Made by a program: the position numbers and the translations under genes. A model generated the notes under the pieces. It had not been told where the DNA came from. It was given only the letters and a program-made list of their open reading frames with translations, and did no database searches. A DNA stretch of 64,000 nt from the NCBI GenBank assembly GCA_030144725.1, contig JASKMD010000023.1, positions 697,320-761,319 of the forward strand, given 5' to 3'. Position 1 is the stretch's first letter. Every line of letters starts with the position of its first letter. This stretch comes from Haematococcus lacustris (taxonomy: Eukaryota > Chlorophyta > Chlorophyceae > Chlamydomonadales > Haematococcaceae). Of this stretch, positions 53,874 to 64,000 are shown one piece after another.

Positions 53874-53996
53874 ACGGCCTCCGGGGATCGAACCCGAATG
53901 GTGGGCAGCAGTACAGCCCACCACTTAACCTGCCTGTATCACACTTCAGCAGTGACACTAGCGCCGATCCGCTCAGTGCAGAATCGGAACGCTACA
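53874..53996 (-). repeat. older gypsy 3' LTR, second part
   Basis: Begins with the duplicated ACGGC and ends GAACGCTACA. Contains, at 53880-53933, a tRNA-like segment closely similar to the one in the young LTR, though the rest of the two LTRs differs. Confidence 0.85.
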
Positions 53997-54279
53997 TTCC
54001 TCCCCCTCCTATGGAATGGCCGTTCCGCCCATAGGCCATCATGGCATGGACTCGCAGTACATGACCGCTAGTTTGGAACTCTTGCCCATCCGGACGCAGG
54101 TCGCTCTTAGGAGTTTATGGTCACCATGGACCCTTCAGCCCAGACTCACAGAGCCAGTGGACGCCGGGTACAAAACAAGCCAGGCTCACACGAGCAACTG
54201 GACCCATAGCACACCAAGGCACATAGCATGCAGCAAAGCAACCAGCATGACCACATGGAGCCCATGTCCCACATTTAAT

Positions 54280-56514
54280 TCACAGCAAGCCATTCTGAGC
54301 CTTATACAAGTTTACGCAGTCAGGGGCATTTGCTAGATTGCTGGCAGGCTCCCAGGTGTTGTCAGAGTCATCATAACCCTTCCACTTGACGAGGTACTCC
54401 TTTGCTTTACCTGCGCGCACATGCCGGTGATTCACAATGCGCTCTACTTCATACTGTGGGGAATCATCTAACCAGCCCAGCTCAGTGGGGGGTAGACGAC
54501 CAAAGTTGCCCTCATAGGGTCTTAGCAATGACACATGGAAGACAGGATGGATCCTGGACATGGCTGGTGGCAGGGTCAGCTTCACAGCGTCTCTACCCAC
54601 ATGAGCCTCAATCCTGAAAGGCCCCACATACCGTGGCAGCAGCTTTCTGGCTTTGCCCACCATGTTACGCAGGTTCATGGTACTAAGCAGCACACGGTCA
54701 CCCACTTGGAACATACTGTCCGAGGATTTCCTGTGTGGATTAGCGCCATTGGACTGCCGACTTTGTGCCAGTTTCATACATCTTCTGGCTTCTTGAACAC
54801 CTTTCTCCCAGCCATCAGAGAAGAACTGGGCCATGGGAGGTGGCAACCGAGGTAACTCTTGGGTCACCGGTGTCACTGGGGATTGTCCATAGTTGATCAG
54901 AAAAGGTGTAGACTTAATGCTTTCTTGCCATGAGTTATTAATTGCAAACTCGGCAAACGAGAGGTGTTTAGGCCAGTCTCGTTGAGTGGGAGAGATATAA
55001 TGCCTAAGCATCTCCTCCAACACTTTGTTGTACCGCTCAACCTGCCCATTTGACTGGGGGTGATAGCTGGAGGTGAGAGAATGTTTCATGCCCATTAGCT
55101 TGCATACAGCTTGCCAGAACTTGCTCACGAATAGGGAGCCCCGATCACTCACAACTTCAGATGGTAGCCCATGATGGACAAATACCGAATCAATGAAGAG
55201 TTGTGCAAACTCAGGAGCATCCATGCTTTACTTGCATGGCACTAGGTGCACCATTTTGGAGAGCCTGTCAACGAATACACAGATGGAATCATATCCATGT
55301 GATCCGGACGGTAGTTTGGTTATGAAGTCCATGTGCATGACTTCCCAGCGGTATCCAGGTATAGACAGAGGATGAAGGAACCCCCATGGCTCAGCTGTAA
55401 CCGACTTGTTTCTCTGGCATGCATCACATGTTGTTACATAGTGACGCACATCAGTGCGTAAGTGTTTCCACCAGAACACACGCATGACACGCTCCAATGT
55501 CTTAGTGATCCCAACGTGGCCAGCATACTTAGCATCGTGCATCTCATGCAGGATATGCTCTCGTAGCTGTTTGTCACGGGGCACAATGACTGTACGTCTC
55601 TTTTGATGTCTCCATAAGCCATGTTCATCCAGGTAGTAGTTCTTTGTCTTCCTACGCTTGGTGAAGTTGGAATCAGCAGCATAAGCTCTGACCAACCACT
55701 CATGCAGGTTTGACAAGGGACCTGGTGGTTTAGGTGCACTGGGTTCTCCATCTGCTGGTATATCAGCAGCCCAAGTGACACGCTTAGTGGGTGGCCTGAC
55801 GGCAGCACCAGCACCATGGCTTGGTGGTGGTTGTGTGGGTGGCGCAGCGGCAGCACCAGCACTGTTTTTCTGCGCCTCAGCACAAGTTTCCTCCCCCTCC
55901 TGAGAACGACGCTGGCTTCTAGTCGTCACTAGAATACTACGCACATTATCTGCACCAGAGCCCTTACACGTCTGCAATGGGGCTGCTGGAATGCGTGACA
56001 ACGGGTCAGCAGGATTGGATATACCAGGTAAATATTCAATGGTATATGAGAAGCGGGCCAGGAATTCCATCCATCTAGTCTGCCTGCGTGAGAGTATAGT
56101 TTGAGTAGGCAGAGAGATGAGCGGCTTGTGATCTGTGTACAGTGTGAATGGTACCCCTTCCAGGTAGCATCGCCACTATTGGCAAGCAGATACCAATGCC
56201 AGCAGTTCCTGTTCGCCCGTGGTGTAATTAATCTCAGCAGGAATTAACTTCCTGGAGTAATACGCCAATGGGTAGCCATCCTGCATCAGGACTGCACCGA
56301 TGCCCTCAAGGGACGCATCGCAGTGCACCTGAAACGGCTTGCTGTGATCAGGAAGCTTGAGCATAGGCACATTAGAAATGGCCTGCTTCAGAGCATTGAA
56401 CGCATCCAGCTCAGCCTGAGGCCATGCCTTCCAAGGGAAGGACTCCTTCTTGGGGCCAGTCAGGTTTGTGAGGGGTGCAGCAATAGTGCTAAAATTATGT
56501 AACTACATAACTGC
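54280..56514 (-). pseudogene. pol: older gypsy Pol remnant (RNase H, integrase, chromodomain)
   Basis: One minus-strand frame is broken by TAG at 56173-56175 (within the RNase H, where the young element has a Gln codon) and TAA at 55225-55227 (integrase core). It retains YCDASLEG-like RNase H sequence (as CDASLEGIGAVLM), the HHCC motif (HEMHDAKYAGHVGITK), integrase pieces ([14 protein letters not shown]) and the chromodomain ([17 protein letters not shown]). It is roughly 60-70% similar by eye to the young element. RT, protease and gag are absent. The stretch 53997-54279 is its 3' non-coding region and shows nothing else. Confidence 0.85.
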
Positions 56515-56658
56515 ACCAACAAATTTTTGCTTTGTTTTCTCTGACCGCAAACGCATCAACGAGGTCGTTTGGGCACAGCGTGTGAAGTTGCACGCTGAGA
56601 CGAGCCGAACGAGTACCGCATCGTGGACCCTGGACCTTGGACCTGGACGCCGAAGACA
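56515..56658 (+). promoter_or_regulatory. leader of the 2A LINE
   Basis: 144 bp between the end of gypsy similarity and ATG 56659. No motif recognised. Confidence 0.35.
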
Positions 56659-57774
56659 ATGGCGCGCCTCCTTACCTGCCTGTGCCTGTGCTATTTTCTA
56701 ATGGGGACCTCTGCTCCCCCACTGGTCCAATGCGGCTATGCTAACGGGATTGCGGGCCTTCGGCTGCAATCGTCTGAGTATACAAACGCGGCGGGTCCAA
56801 CCAGTGGGTCCTGGAGTATGTTCACCTTTGACTCAATTGCCACAAAACGGGAAGGAGATGGGTTCAAAATGCTTTCCAGATGCGATGTCTGCAACAGGAG
56901 CAACGACGTGGAGCAGACGGTGCTAAAACCCTCTCGGACGCTAACGACAGAAGAGATGAACAGGTGGAGTGGTTCCGACATCCAGACAGCCAGTTCGGTC
57001 ACAATCAACAGCCCAAGTAGCAAACGACAGCCGAGACCAGCCCTTGTCACAGATCAATTACCAGGCAACAGAAGGACTAGCCAAGCCAACAATAGTGAGC
57101 AATCTGAGCACACCCCCTGGCAAGTTTTACCAAGATTCCAAACCTGCGACGCCGCTGCTGACATGATAACGCGCTACAGCAGGCACTCTGCAAGACAGTT
57201 TATAGGCCATTGTGGAGAACCACCTGATACCCTCCTGCAGGTCCAGCCAAGATCCCAAACCTGGAAGGCTGCTACACATGCTATGATGTGCTCCATGCAC
57301 AAAATACCAACTGGGCATGACCAGTCGCCGGACACAATGACACAGGCTAAACATGCGGATGCGCAGGCTGACATGAAGCACGCCGCCCAGCATTGCCACC
57401 ACCTACCAGCCACGTCAGATGCACACCGGCATAACCAGACACTAAACACAAACAAGCATACCGCACATGCTGATGCGCAGGCTAACAAGAGACATACTCC
57501 CCAGCGGCACCACCACCTGTCAGCCTTGGCAGTTACAGCCTGGCATGAACAGCCGTATGACACAACCAAGCTAACTACACATGCTGATGCGCAGGCAACC
57601 AATAGACATGCACCTCAGCATTGCCACCACCTGCCAGCCATGAAAGTTGCACACCGGCATAACCAGACATATGACACCACTATGCAAATTGTGGATGCTG
57701 ATGTACGCCGCACAGAGACATGCCACTCAGCTGCACCACCACCTGCTAGCCCTAGCTGCGGCAACCTGGCATGA
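56659..57774 (+). pseudogene. N-terminal ORF of the 2A LINE, frameshifted
   Basis: ATG 56659 gives MARLLTCLCLCYFLMGTSA, a signal-peptide-like hydrophobic start, then about 200 residues without recognised domain (including CDVCNRSNDVEQ, a possible zinc site), then His-rich repeats. At about 57706 the repeat reads GATGTACGCCGC where sisters read GATGTGCAGGCCGC. The two-base loss sends this frame to a TGA at 57772-57774, while the next frame stays open to the end of the window. Without that loss, one continuous protein of more than 2,400 residues would result. It may be a real mutation or a sequencing error. Confidence 0.6.
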
Positions 57775-59420
57775 ACAGCCTTGTGACACAGCCAAGCTAG
57801 ATACACATGCTGATGCGCATGCAGCCAATAGACATGCACCTCAGCATTGCCACTACTTGCCAGCCATGAATGTTGCACACGGGCACAACAAGACATCCGA
57901 CACTACTATGCAAACTGCGGATGCTGATGTGCAGGCCGCACAGAGACATGCCACTCAGCTGCACCACCACCTGCTAGCCTTAGCTGCGGCAACCTGGCAT
58001 GAACAGCCTTGTGACACAGCCAAGCTAGATACACATGCTGATGCGCATGCAGCCAATAGACATGCACCTCAGCATTGCCACTACCTGCCAGCCATGAATG
58101 TTGCACACGGGCACAACAAGACATCCGACACTACTATGCAAACTGCGGATGCTGATGTGCAGGCCGCACAGAGACATGCCACTCAGCTGCACCACCGCCA
58201 GCCAGCCTTTGCTGCGGCAACCTGGCATGAACAGCCTTATGACACAGCCAAACTAGATACACATGCTGATGCGCATGCAGCCAATAGACATACACCTCAG
58301 CATTGCCACTACCTGCCAGCCATGAACGCTGTACACCGCCATAACCAGACATCTGACACCACTATGCAAATTGTGGATGCTGATGTGCAGGCCGCACAGA
58401 GACATGCCACTCAGCTGCACCACCACCTGCTAGCCTTAGCTGCGGCAACCTGGCATGAACAGCCTTGTGACACAGCCAAGCTAGATACACATGCTGATGC
58501 GCATGCAGCCAATAGACATGCACCTCAGCATTGCCACTACCTGCCAGCCATGAATGTTGCACACGGGCACAACAAGACATCCGACACTACTATGCAAACT
58601 GCGGATGCTGATGTGCAGGCCGCACAGAGACATGCCACTCAGCTGCACCACCACCTGCTAGCCTTAGCTGCGTCAACCTGGCATGAACAGCCTTGTGACA
58701 CAGCCAAGCTAGATACACATGCTGATGCGCATGCAGCCAATAGACATGCACCTCAGCATTGCCACTACCTGCCAGCCATGAATGTTGCACACGGGCACAA
58801 AAAGACATCCGACACTACTATGCAAACTGCGGATGCTGATGTGCAGGCCGCACAGAGACATGCCACTCAGCTGCACCACCGCCAGCCAGCCTTTGCTGCG
58901 GCAACCTGGCATGAACAGCCTTATGACACAGCCAAACTAGATACACATGCTGATGCGCATGCAGCCAATAGACATACACCTCAGCATTGCCACTACCTGC
59001 CAGCCATGAATGCTGTACACCGCCATAACCAGACATCTGACACCACTATGCAAATTGTGGATGCTGATGTGCAGGCCGCACAGAGACATGCCACTCAGCT
59101 GCACCACCACCTGCTAGCCTTAGCTGCGTCAACCTGGCATGAACAACCTTGTGACACAGCCAAGCTAGATACACATGCTGATGCGCATGCAGCCAATAGA
59201 CATGCACCTCAGCATTGCCACTACCTGCCAGCCATGAATGCTGCACACGGGCACAACAAGACATCCGACACTACTATGCAAACTGCGAATGGTGATGTGC
59301 AGGCCACACAGAGACATGCTACTCAGCTGCACCACCACCTGCCAGTCTTAGCTGCTGCTACCTGGCATGAACAGCCTTATGACACAGCCATGCTAGCTAC
59401 ACATGCTGATGCGCAAAAGC
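57310..59420 (+). repeat. His-rich coding tandem repeat, 114/228/684-bp periods
   Basis: The basic unit is 38 codons (consensus elements THADA, RHA-x-Q-x-HHHLPA). Pairs form 228-bp dimers, and three dimers form a 684-bp higher-order repeat (58134 onward recurs at 58818). All periods are multiples of three, so the frame is kept. Repeats at the left edge are the most diverged. Confidence 0.9.
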
Positions 59421-62400
59421 CTTACAACCACTTGCAAAGCCTTACCACCAACACCTACAAAGCCTTACCATCGCCACCGGCAAAGCCTTACCACCACCTG
59501 CCAGCTCTGACTGTCATACCCAATACCCTTTGTTCACCAACAACCACAACCCACATCACCAACAACCACAACCCACATCACCACAACCACAACCCACATC
59601 ACCAAGAACCACAACCCTCTGTCCACCAGCAACTACAACTTACACACATTGGGACAACCATTAACCAACATAACAGGCTAATGAACATGCTCATGCTCTT
59701 TGCTACATGCACGCACCTGTTGAACAAACTCTACCAACGCATAAGCCACCCCTTGCAGCCCACAATCAAGGATTCCAAACGATGCTTTAGGAAACACAAG
59801 AAACTGATCGCCCGTATCAGAGCGACGATTAGGACCACTTGTTACAATCTCATGGCAGGGATAGACGGCACCCAAGCTTCCTCTTGTGCCCTCTGTAAGC
59901 TGGCCGACAGGTTTCACCTCTCTACGCATGGAGCCAACAGCAGCCATCCTTACACAGTCAGCCAGTTCAATAGCACGCTGCATGTCTATTGCACCTACCA
60001 GATAGCAGCCAAAAGGAATGGAAGAGACAGTACCCCATGCACCATGGACCCCTTCTCTGCCGCCCGGGCTGTCTACTTGGCCTGGCTATTGCTAGCCGCT
60101 GGGGATGTTGAAGCTAACCCCGGCCCTGCACACTGTGGGGAGCATCACTCAGGAGCCAACCCCGACCCCCTTTATTTTGAAGTACAAATAGATCGCAACT
60201 GTCAAGCCCACTCCCTTAACAATGCAGCTGGCAAGCATTGGGTGAAACCTAATGACCTTCACACTTTTTGGAAAGCCTGGCAATATAGACTTCACGACGC
60301 AGGCGACAAGAAGGCGTGGTTGATTGCACGAGGCGACGGAGGTGCACTTAGCGACGAGGTCATCCACCTCTACCTTCAAACACACTACGGCCTGACTCTT
60401 ACAAGCGTCGCCCAACTACACACCGCAGAGGACTGGAGCGACGACAAGCTTGACGCATTGGCGATGAAGTACGCCACCCTTAACTTCTTATGTAAAACGA
60501 ACGGCCACAGCATGGCAATTAGAAAACTTGGCGGCCAATGGAAGCTCCTAGACTCCAACAGCCCCAGTAAAGCTGCTATACCAATTCACGAGTTGTCGCC
60601 TCTCTACAGAACAACCTTCCACGAGATATTCGTCATTGCACCAGACCCAGCAGCTATACCGACACAAACCATAGCCCTAAGACGAGAAGGTATATGCCAC
60701 ATCATAAGTCATAAGGAAGACAACATACCCAGGCACACATTGCCAAACCCACCCCAGCCCCCATACATGGAGCATCAACATGATAACTGCTGCCTCGTAC
60801 ATGCCTTCAACATGGCCATGGGAGTCAAGCTGATAGACCATCAAGCAGTCATTAGACATTGTAAGAACCTGGCGGACCACATGCAACAACTAGCACAACA
60901 AGCTCGAGATATGGGGCTTGCAGTGAGAGCATTGCACACAAGCCATATCTACGACAAAGAAGGCAAGTTCTCATTAGACACATTGAACCACTACCTCCAC
61001 CGCACACATCATAATACCTATCTACACCCCGCCACCCAACTCCTCCCCCGAGGCAGCATCACACCCGGGAAAATCCTGGGTGCAATAACAGACACAGGTG
61101 CAACATGCACAAGCGCAATCATCCTCCTCTCTTGTAACGATGGCAAAGACATCGGCCATGCGACTGCTATAAGGCACACCTCACAAGGATGGCTCTGGCT
61201 GGACTCGCTACGCCACGCACCACAACCGCTCAACACGCCCCTTGACTGGCATCGCCTACAGGGCAGCCTGCTGACCATCACTGCAGGCAACGTAGAACAC
61301 ACAAAGTTCCGTAGAGAGATATGGCTAGCAGACCCCCAGGCAGGCTACACACCTCAAGACCTAGCCACACACCTTGCCGATCACACAACCCCCATAGACC
61401 TCACTACCATGACAGAAGCACATCAGACCAGAGCAATGCCTGCTCCTAATACCGCCCTGAACCATAGATCCAAGAGAACCAACCCCGCGAACCCTACAAC
61501 TAAACATACCAAACGCAGACAGGTACCCCCACCCCCAGCTCCAGCCCCAGCCCCAGCCCCAGCCCCAGCCCCAGCCCCAGCCCCAGCCCCAACCCCAACC
61601 CCAACCCCAACCCCAACCCCAACCCCAACCCCAGCCCCACCCCTTTGCCCCACCCCATCCCCGCCCCTGGCAGCAGAGCCACCCCCCCCGAGCAGGCCCA
61701 TGCAACAAGTGCCCCCCATGACAAAGAAGCGCCGCCCAACCAGAGTTACCACCCACGACCACAGCACCAAGCGCCAGATTCGCATCACCAACTTCCTCTC
61801 CCCGAAGACTCCCTCCGAGCCAGGTCCCACGCCCAGCAACAACGCCCGTATAGGCCAGCCTGCCATCACAACAGAACCAACAACCACACCTGACCCCAAA
61901 CCCATACCCATCCTCAGCAACCTCACAATCAGCACACTCAACACACAAGGCCTTTACACAAAAAGACAAGACGTCATAGAGCTGATTCTGGACGACAACC
62001 CAGACATCTTAGTACTCACAGAGACCAAGATAGGCAGGAAGAGCAAGATGGCCCCAAGATGGCTGCAAACAATGTTACGTGACTACACCTGGTGGCACAG
62101 CCACCACCACACCGCAGGAACCATCCTAGCTGTCAAGCGCTCTATAGCTGTGGCAACCACAGCCAAAGCAAACACCGCTGACACTGCTGGGAGACTGGTC
62201 ACAGCCACCCTGCAGCCCACAAACTCCACGCCAGTCATCCTGATAGGTACCTACTGGCCATCAGGACACAGCTCAGCAGCGTCCTCAGCCCGCCTCGCCA
62301 TGCAAGACACCATAACAACACTCTTAAATGCACACAGATCACACCTCCCCCTATTGATAGGAGACATGAATGCCACCTGGCGGCCCAATGACAAGAGCAG

Positions 62401-64000
62401 CAACACCACCTACCCGCAGAACATGGAGTACAGGGCCTTCTTGCACTCCCAGAACCTGCAGCCAGTGCAACAAGAAGATAGAAAAGCCACACACAGGCAA
62501 TGGAAGGAGGCAGACGAAACAGGCCTGCCACAAAGTACTGACAGCCGCATTGATGACATCCTCACACGCAACAGCCCCGGAAAACTACGGCTGCTAGCCT
62601 GCGCAAGCAAATGGGGAGGCGGGCTCAGCGACCACCTACCTCTTACTATGGCCCTAGATATCACGTCCACTGGCCTCAACATACCTGCCATACCCACATT
62701 GCCGACCTTAAGACAGACCTGCAAAAAAGCGCTCACAACTCCAGTCAGCAACGAAGACCAGGAGAAGTTCAAGCAAGCCTGCCAAGACACGAACAACAAC
62801 ATTCCACAACTCCTAGCACGCTTGCAATTGACCCTGAGACCTGCTAAAACAGCGGCACAAGCACACTATGCAGCCATCACCAACAGTTGCGCCAAATCTA
62901 TCCAGCAACTAACCCACATCGATGGAACCAGTGCACCAATAGTTGTGAATGAGCTGGCCACCCATATGCACAACCTCCTGGACAAATGCCTCAAGGTGGC
63001 AATAGAAAACTGCCAAACCAAAACCCATAATGCCACAGGTCAACACTACCGGCTGCGAGGCTGCAACAAACTCAGAAGCCACAAGCGGCACACCCACCTA
63101 TGGATCAAGCATGCACAGCACCACCTGAGCGACTACAAGGGAAGCACCATCACCGACGCACTAACACATGTGCCTCCCCTCCCCTCCTGCAAAGTACCTA
63201 CAGCGGCCAAGCAGACAGCACTAGACATCATACGGATGTACCACAAAGACGGTACCCCTTTCCACACTGCCCTTAAACTAGCCTACAAACACACAAAAAC
63301 AGACCTACAATCCTATGACAAAGAGCAGTCAGCTATCCATGCTGACAGACACCGAGCAGCTGCCCAGAAGCTCATTCACATCAAACCACGGCTAGCAAAC
63401 AAGGCCATCTTCCAACCATCGAGCAAACGCCACACCATCACAGCCCTACACGATGACAGAACTGGTGCGCTGGCAACAGACCCCACACAACTTGTCCAGG
63501 TAGCTGACCGCTACTTTACGCGAACGTGGGCCGCCACAGGTAGCAAATCAGGGACATACCTACCAGAACACTGCCCTAGAAAGGCACCTTGGGAGCAGCC
63601 CAATGCCATTGACCGCTTCACACTTAAGACGGGCGCCACCCAGCGAGAAGAGCCAGACCTGGAAGGCAACAGAGCAAAGAGGGCGTGGCTTAACTCCACG
63701 ATCCAGGACACCGCAACCTTCCACACATGCCTAAAACAGCTGAGCAGCGGCAAAGCACCAGGACCAGATGACATACCTAACGAACTACTGAAAATGCTAC
63801 CGGACGATATCACGACCGCCATACACGACATGTTCACAGTCCTATGGGCGACAGGCCTCACCCCCACCGGATGGAAGACTAGCAACACTGTGCTCATCTA
63901 CAAAAACAAGGGGTCCGAGACTGACCTAGCCAACTACAGACCCATCGGCCTTGCCAACACCCTCTACAAACTATGGACACGTATGATCACAGTGGCACTA
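57707..64000 (+). CDS. LINE polyprotein: repeats, 2A, protease-like x2, APE, RT (3' cut)
   Basis: The frame is open from about 57707 through the window end (about 2,100 codons); internal ATGs at 59681 and 60044 could also be starts. Order: His-rich repeats; 59681-60100 basic region with a possible zinc site (CALCKLADRFHLSTHG); 2A motif GDVEANPGP (60101-60127); domain 1 with NCQAHSLNNAAG (Cys 60200-60202) and GHSMAIRKLGGQWKLLDS; domain 2 with NCCLVHAFNMAMG (60785 on) and GHATAIRHTSQGWLWLDS, both like Josephin/papain-fold peptidases; a Pro-Ala/Pro-Thr linker; the APE endonuclease (about 61925-62660: LNTQG, TETK, GDMNA, SRIDDIL, SDHLPL); and RT from about 63720 (APGPDDIPNELL, ANYRPIGLAN). No stop was seen, so it may be functional apart from the upstream frameshift. 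Confidence 0.85.
60101..60127 (+). other. 2A translational-recoding motif (GDVEANPGP)
   Basis: Matches the D-V/I-E-x-N-P-G-P consensus exactly, preceded by a hydrophobic LAWLLLAA stretch. On known 2A peptides the ribosome skips the Gly-Pro bond (between 60124 and 60125), releasing the upstream product and continuing with Pro. Confidence 0.9.
61537..61640 (+). repeat. CCAGCC/CCAACC hexanucleotide tract
   Basis: Encodes alternating Pro-Ala then Pro-Thr, a linker between the protease-like region and the endonuclease. Frame is maintained. Confidence 0.85.

Larger units (their letters stand above)
47583..56514 (-). mobile_element. older Ty3/gypsy chromodomain element, 5'-truncated, interrupted
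   Basis: The 3' LTR begins TGTAGCGTTC (47583) and ends GAACGCTACA (53996), a perfect 10-bp terminal inverted repeat, but is split by the 6.2-kb element 47701-53873. Rejoined it is about 236 bp. The polypurine tract lies at 53997-54009 (read on minus). Internal sequence from about 54280 to 56514 covers RNase H, integrase and chromodomain; everything upstream, including the 5' LTR, is missing. The 56514 border is approximate. Confidence 0.85.
56515..64000 (+). mobile_element. second LINE family: 2A motif, protease-like domains, APE, RT (partial)
   Basis: Unrelated in sequence to copies A-G. From the left: short leader, N-terminal ORF with hydrophobic start, His-rich tandem repeats, 2A motif, two papain/Josephin-like domains, Pro-rich linker, AP endonuclease, and the beginning of RT at the window edge. 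Algal Dualen/RandI-type LINEs are likewise multi-domain; assignment to that clade would need the RT and any restriction-like endonuclease downstream. The 5' border with the truncated gypsy element is approximate. Confidence 0.85.

Noticed and set aside
57174..59264. Minus-strand proteins repeating every 228 bp
   Set aside because: Antisense shadows of the His-rich repeats; the plus strand is open over the whole region and continues into the 2A/APE/RT frame.
61361..61969. Minus-strand Gly/Trp-rich protein over the hexanucleotide tract
   Set aside because: Shadow of the Pro-Ala/Pro-Thr linker on the coding strand.

Overview
This is a eukaryotic nuclear window, very probably from a chlorophyte green alga of the Chlamydomonas/Volvox type. 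The evidence is high GC, spliced genes, Ala/Gln/Pro homopolymers, and TGTAA poly(A) signals (the green-algal form) just before LINE poly(A) tails and after several stop codons. Almost everything here is transposable element, nested several layers deep. There is no sign of bacterial organisation, rRNA, tRNA genes or CRISPR.

Layout. 1-2640: 3' part of a spliced minus-strand host-type gene of unknown function. 2.88-47.58 kb: a cluster of one large L1-like LINE family in plus orientation (copies A-G). Copy E alone stretches from about 11.0 to 39.8 kb, because it was split by an antisense LINE 3' fragment (16.8-17.2 kb), a 346-bp CACTA-like MITE (17.95-18.30 kb) and a 17,220-bp CACTA (EnSpm) transposon (21,989-39,208). 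Copy F carries a 329-bp internally deleted relative of that CACTA element. Two 500-N assembly gaps fall in copies E and F/G. 47.58-56.5 kb: two Ty3/gypsy chromodomain retrotransposons on the minus strand. A nearly intact one (47,701-53,873, 5-bp target duplication ACGGC) sits inside the 3' LTR of an older, 5'-truncated one. 56.5-64 kb: a second, unrelated LINE with a His-rich repeat region, a canonical 2A translational-recoding motif, two Josephin/papain-like protease-like domains, an AP endonuclease and the start of a reverse transcriptase, cut by the window end.

The most interesting unit is the 17.2-kb CACTA element. It has CACTC-type terminal inverted repeats and a 2-bp target duplication. 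A multi-exon CACTA transposase (minus) is divergent from a nine-exon accessory gene (plus), which may play the TNPA role. Two paralogous F-box/LRR-like genes follow, then an eight-exon gene ending in a 2-oxoglutarate/Fe(II)-dioxygenase-like domain. Five arrays of a perfect 14-bp palindrome, ACCCTGCGCAGGGT, lie under both ends, between genes, and inside introns of the two accessory genes. A possible reading, inferred only, is a self-regulating transposon whose accessory proteins bind the CpG-centred palindromes and may modify their methylation.

The LINE copies share damage (the same frameshifts, the same LINE-LINE junctions at constant offsets). Several of them therefore look like local segmental duplications rather than independent insertions, although assembly artefacts next to the N gaps are possible.
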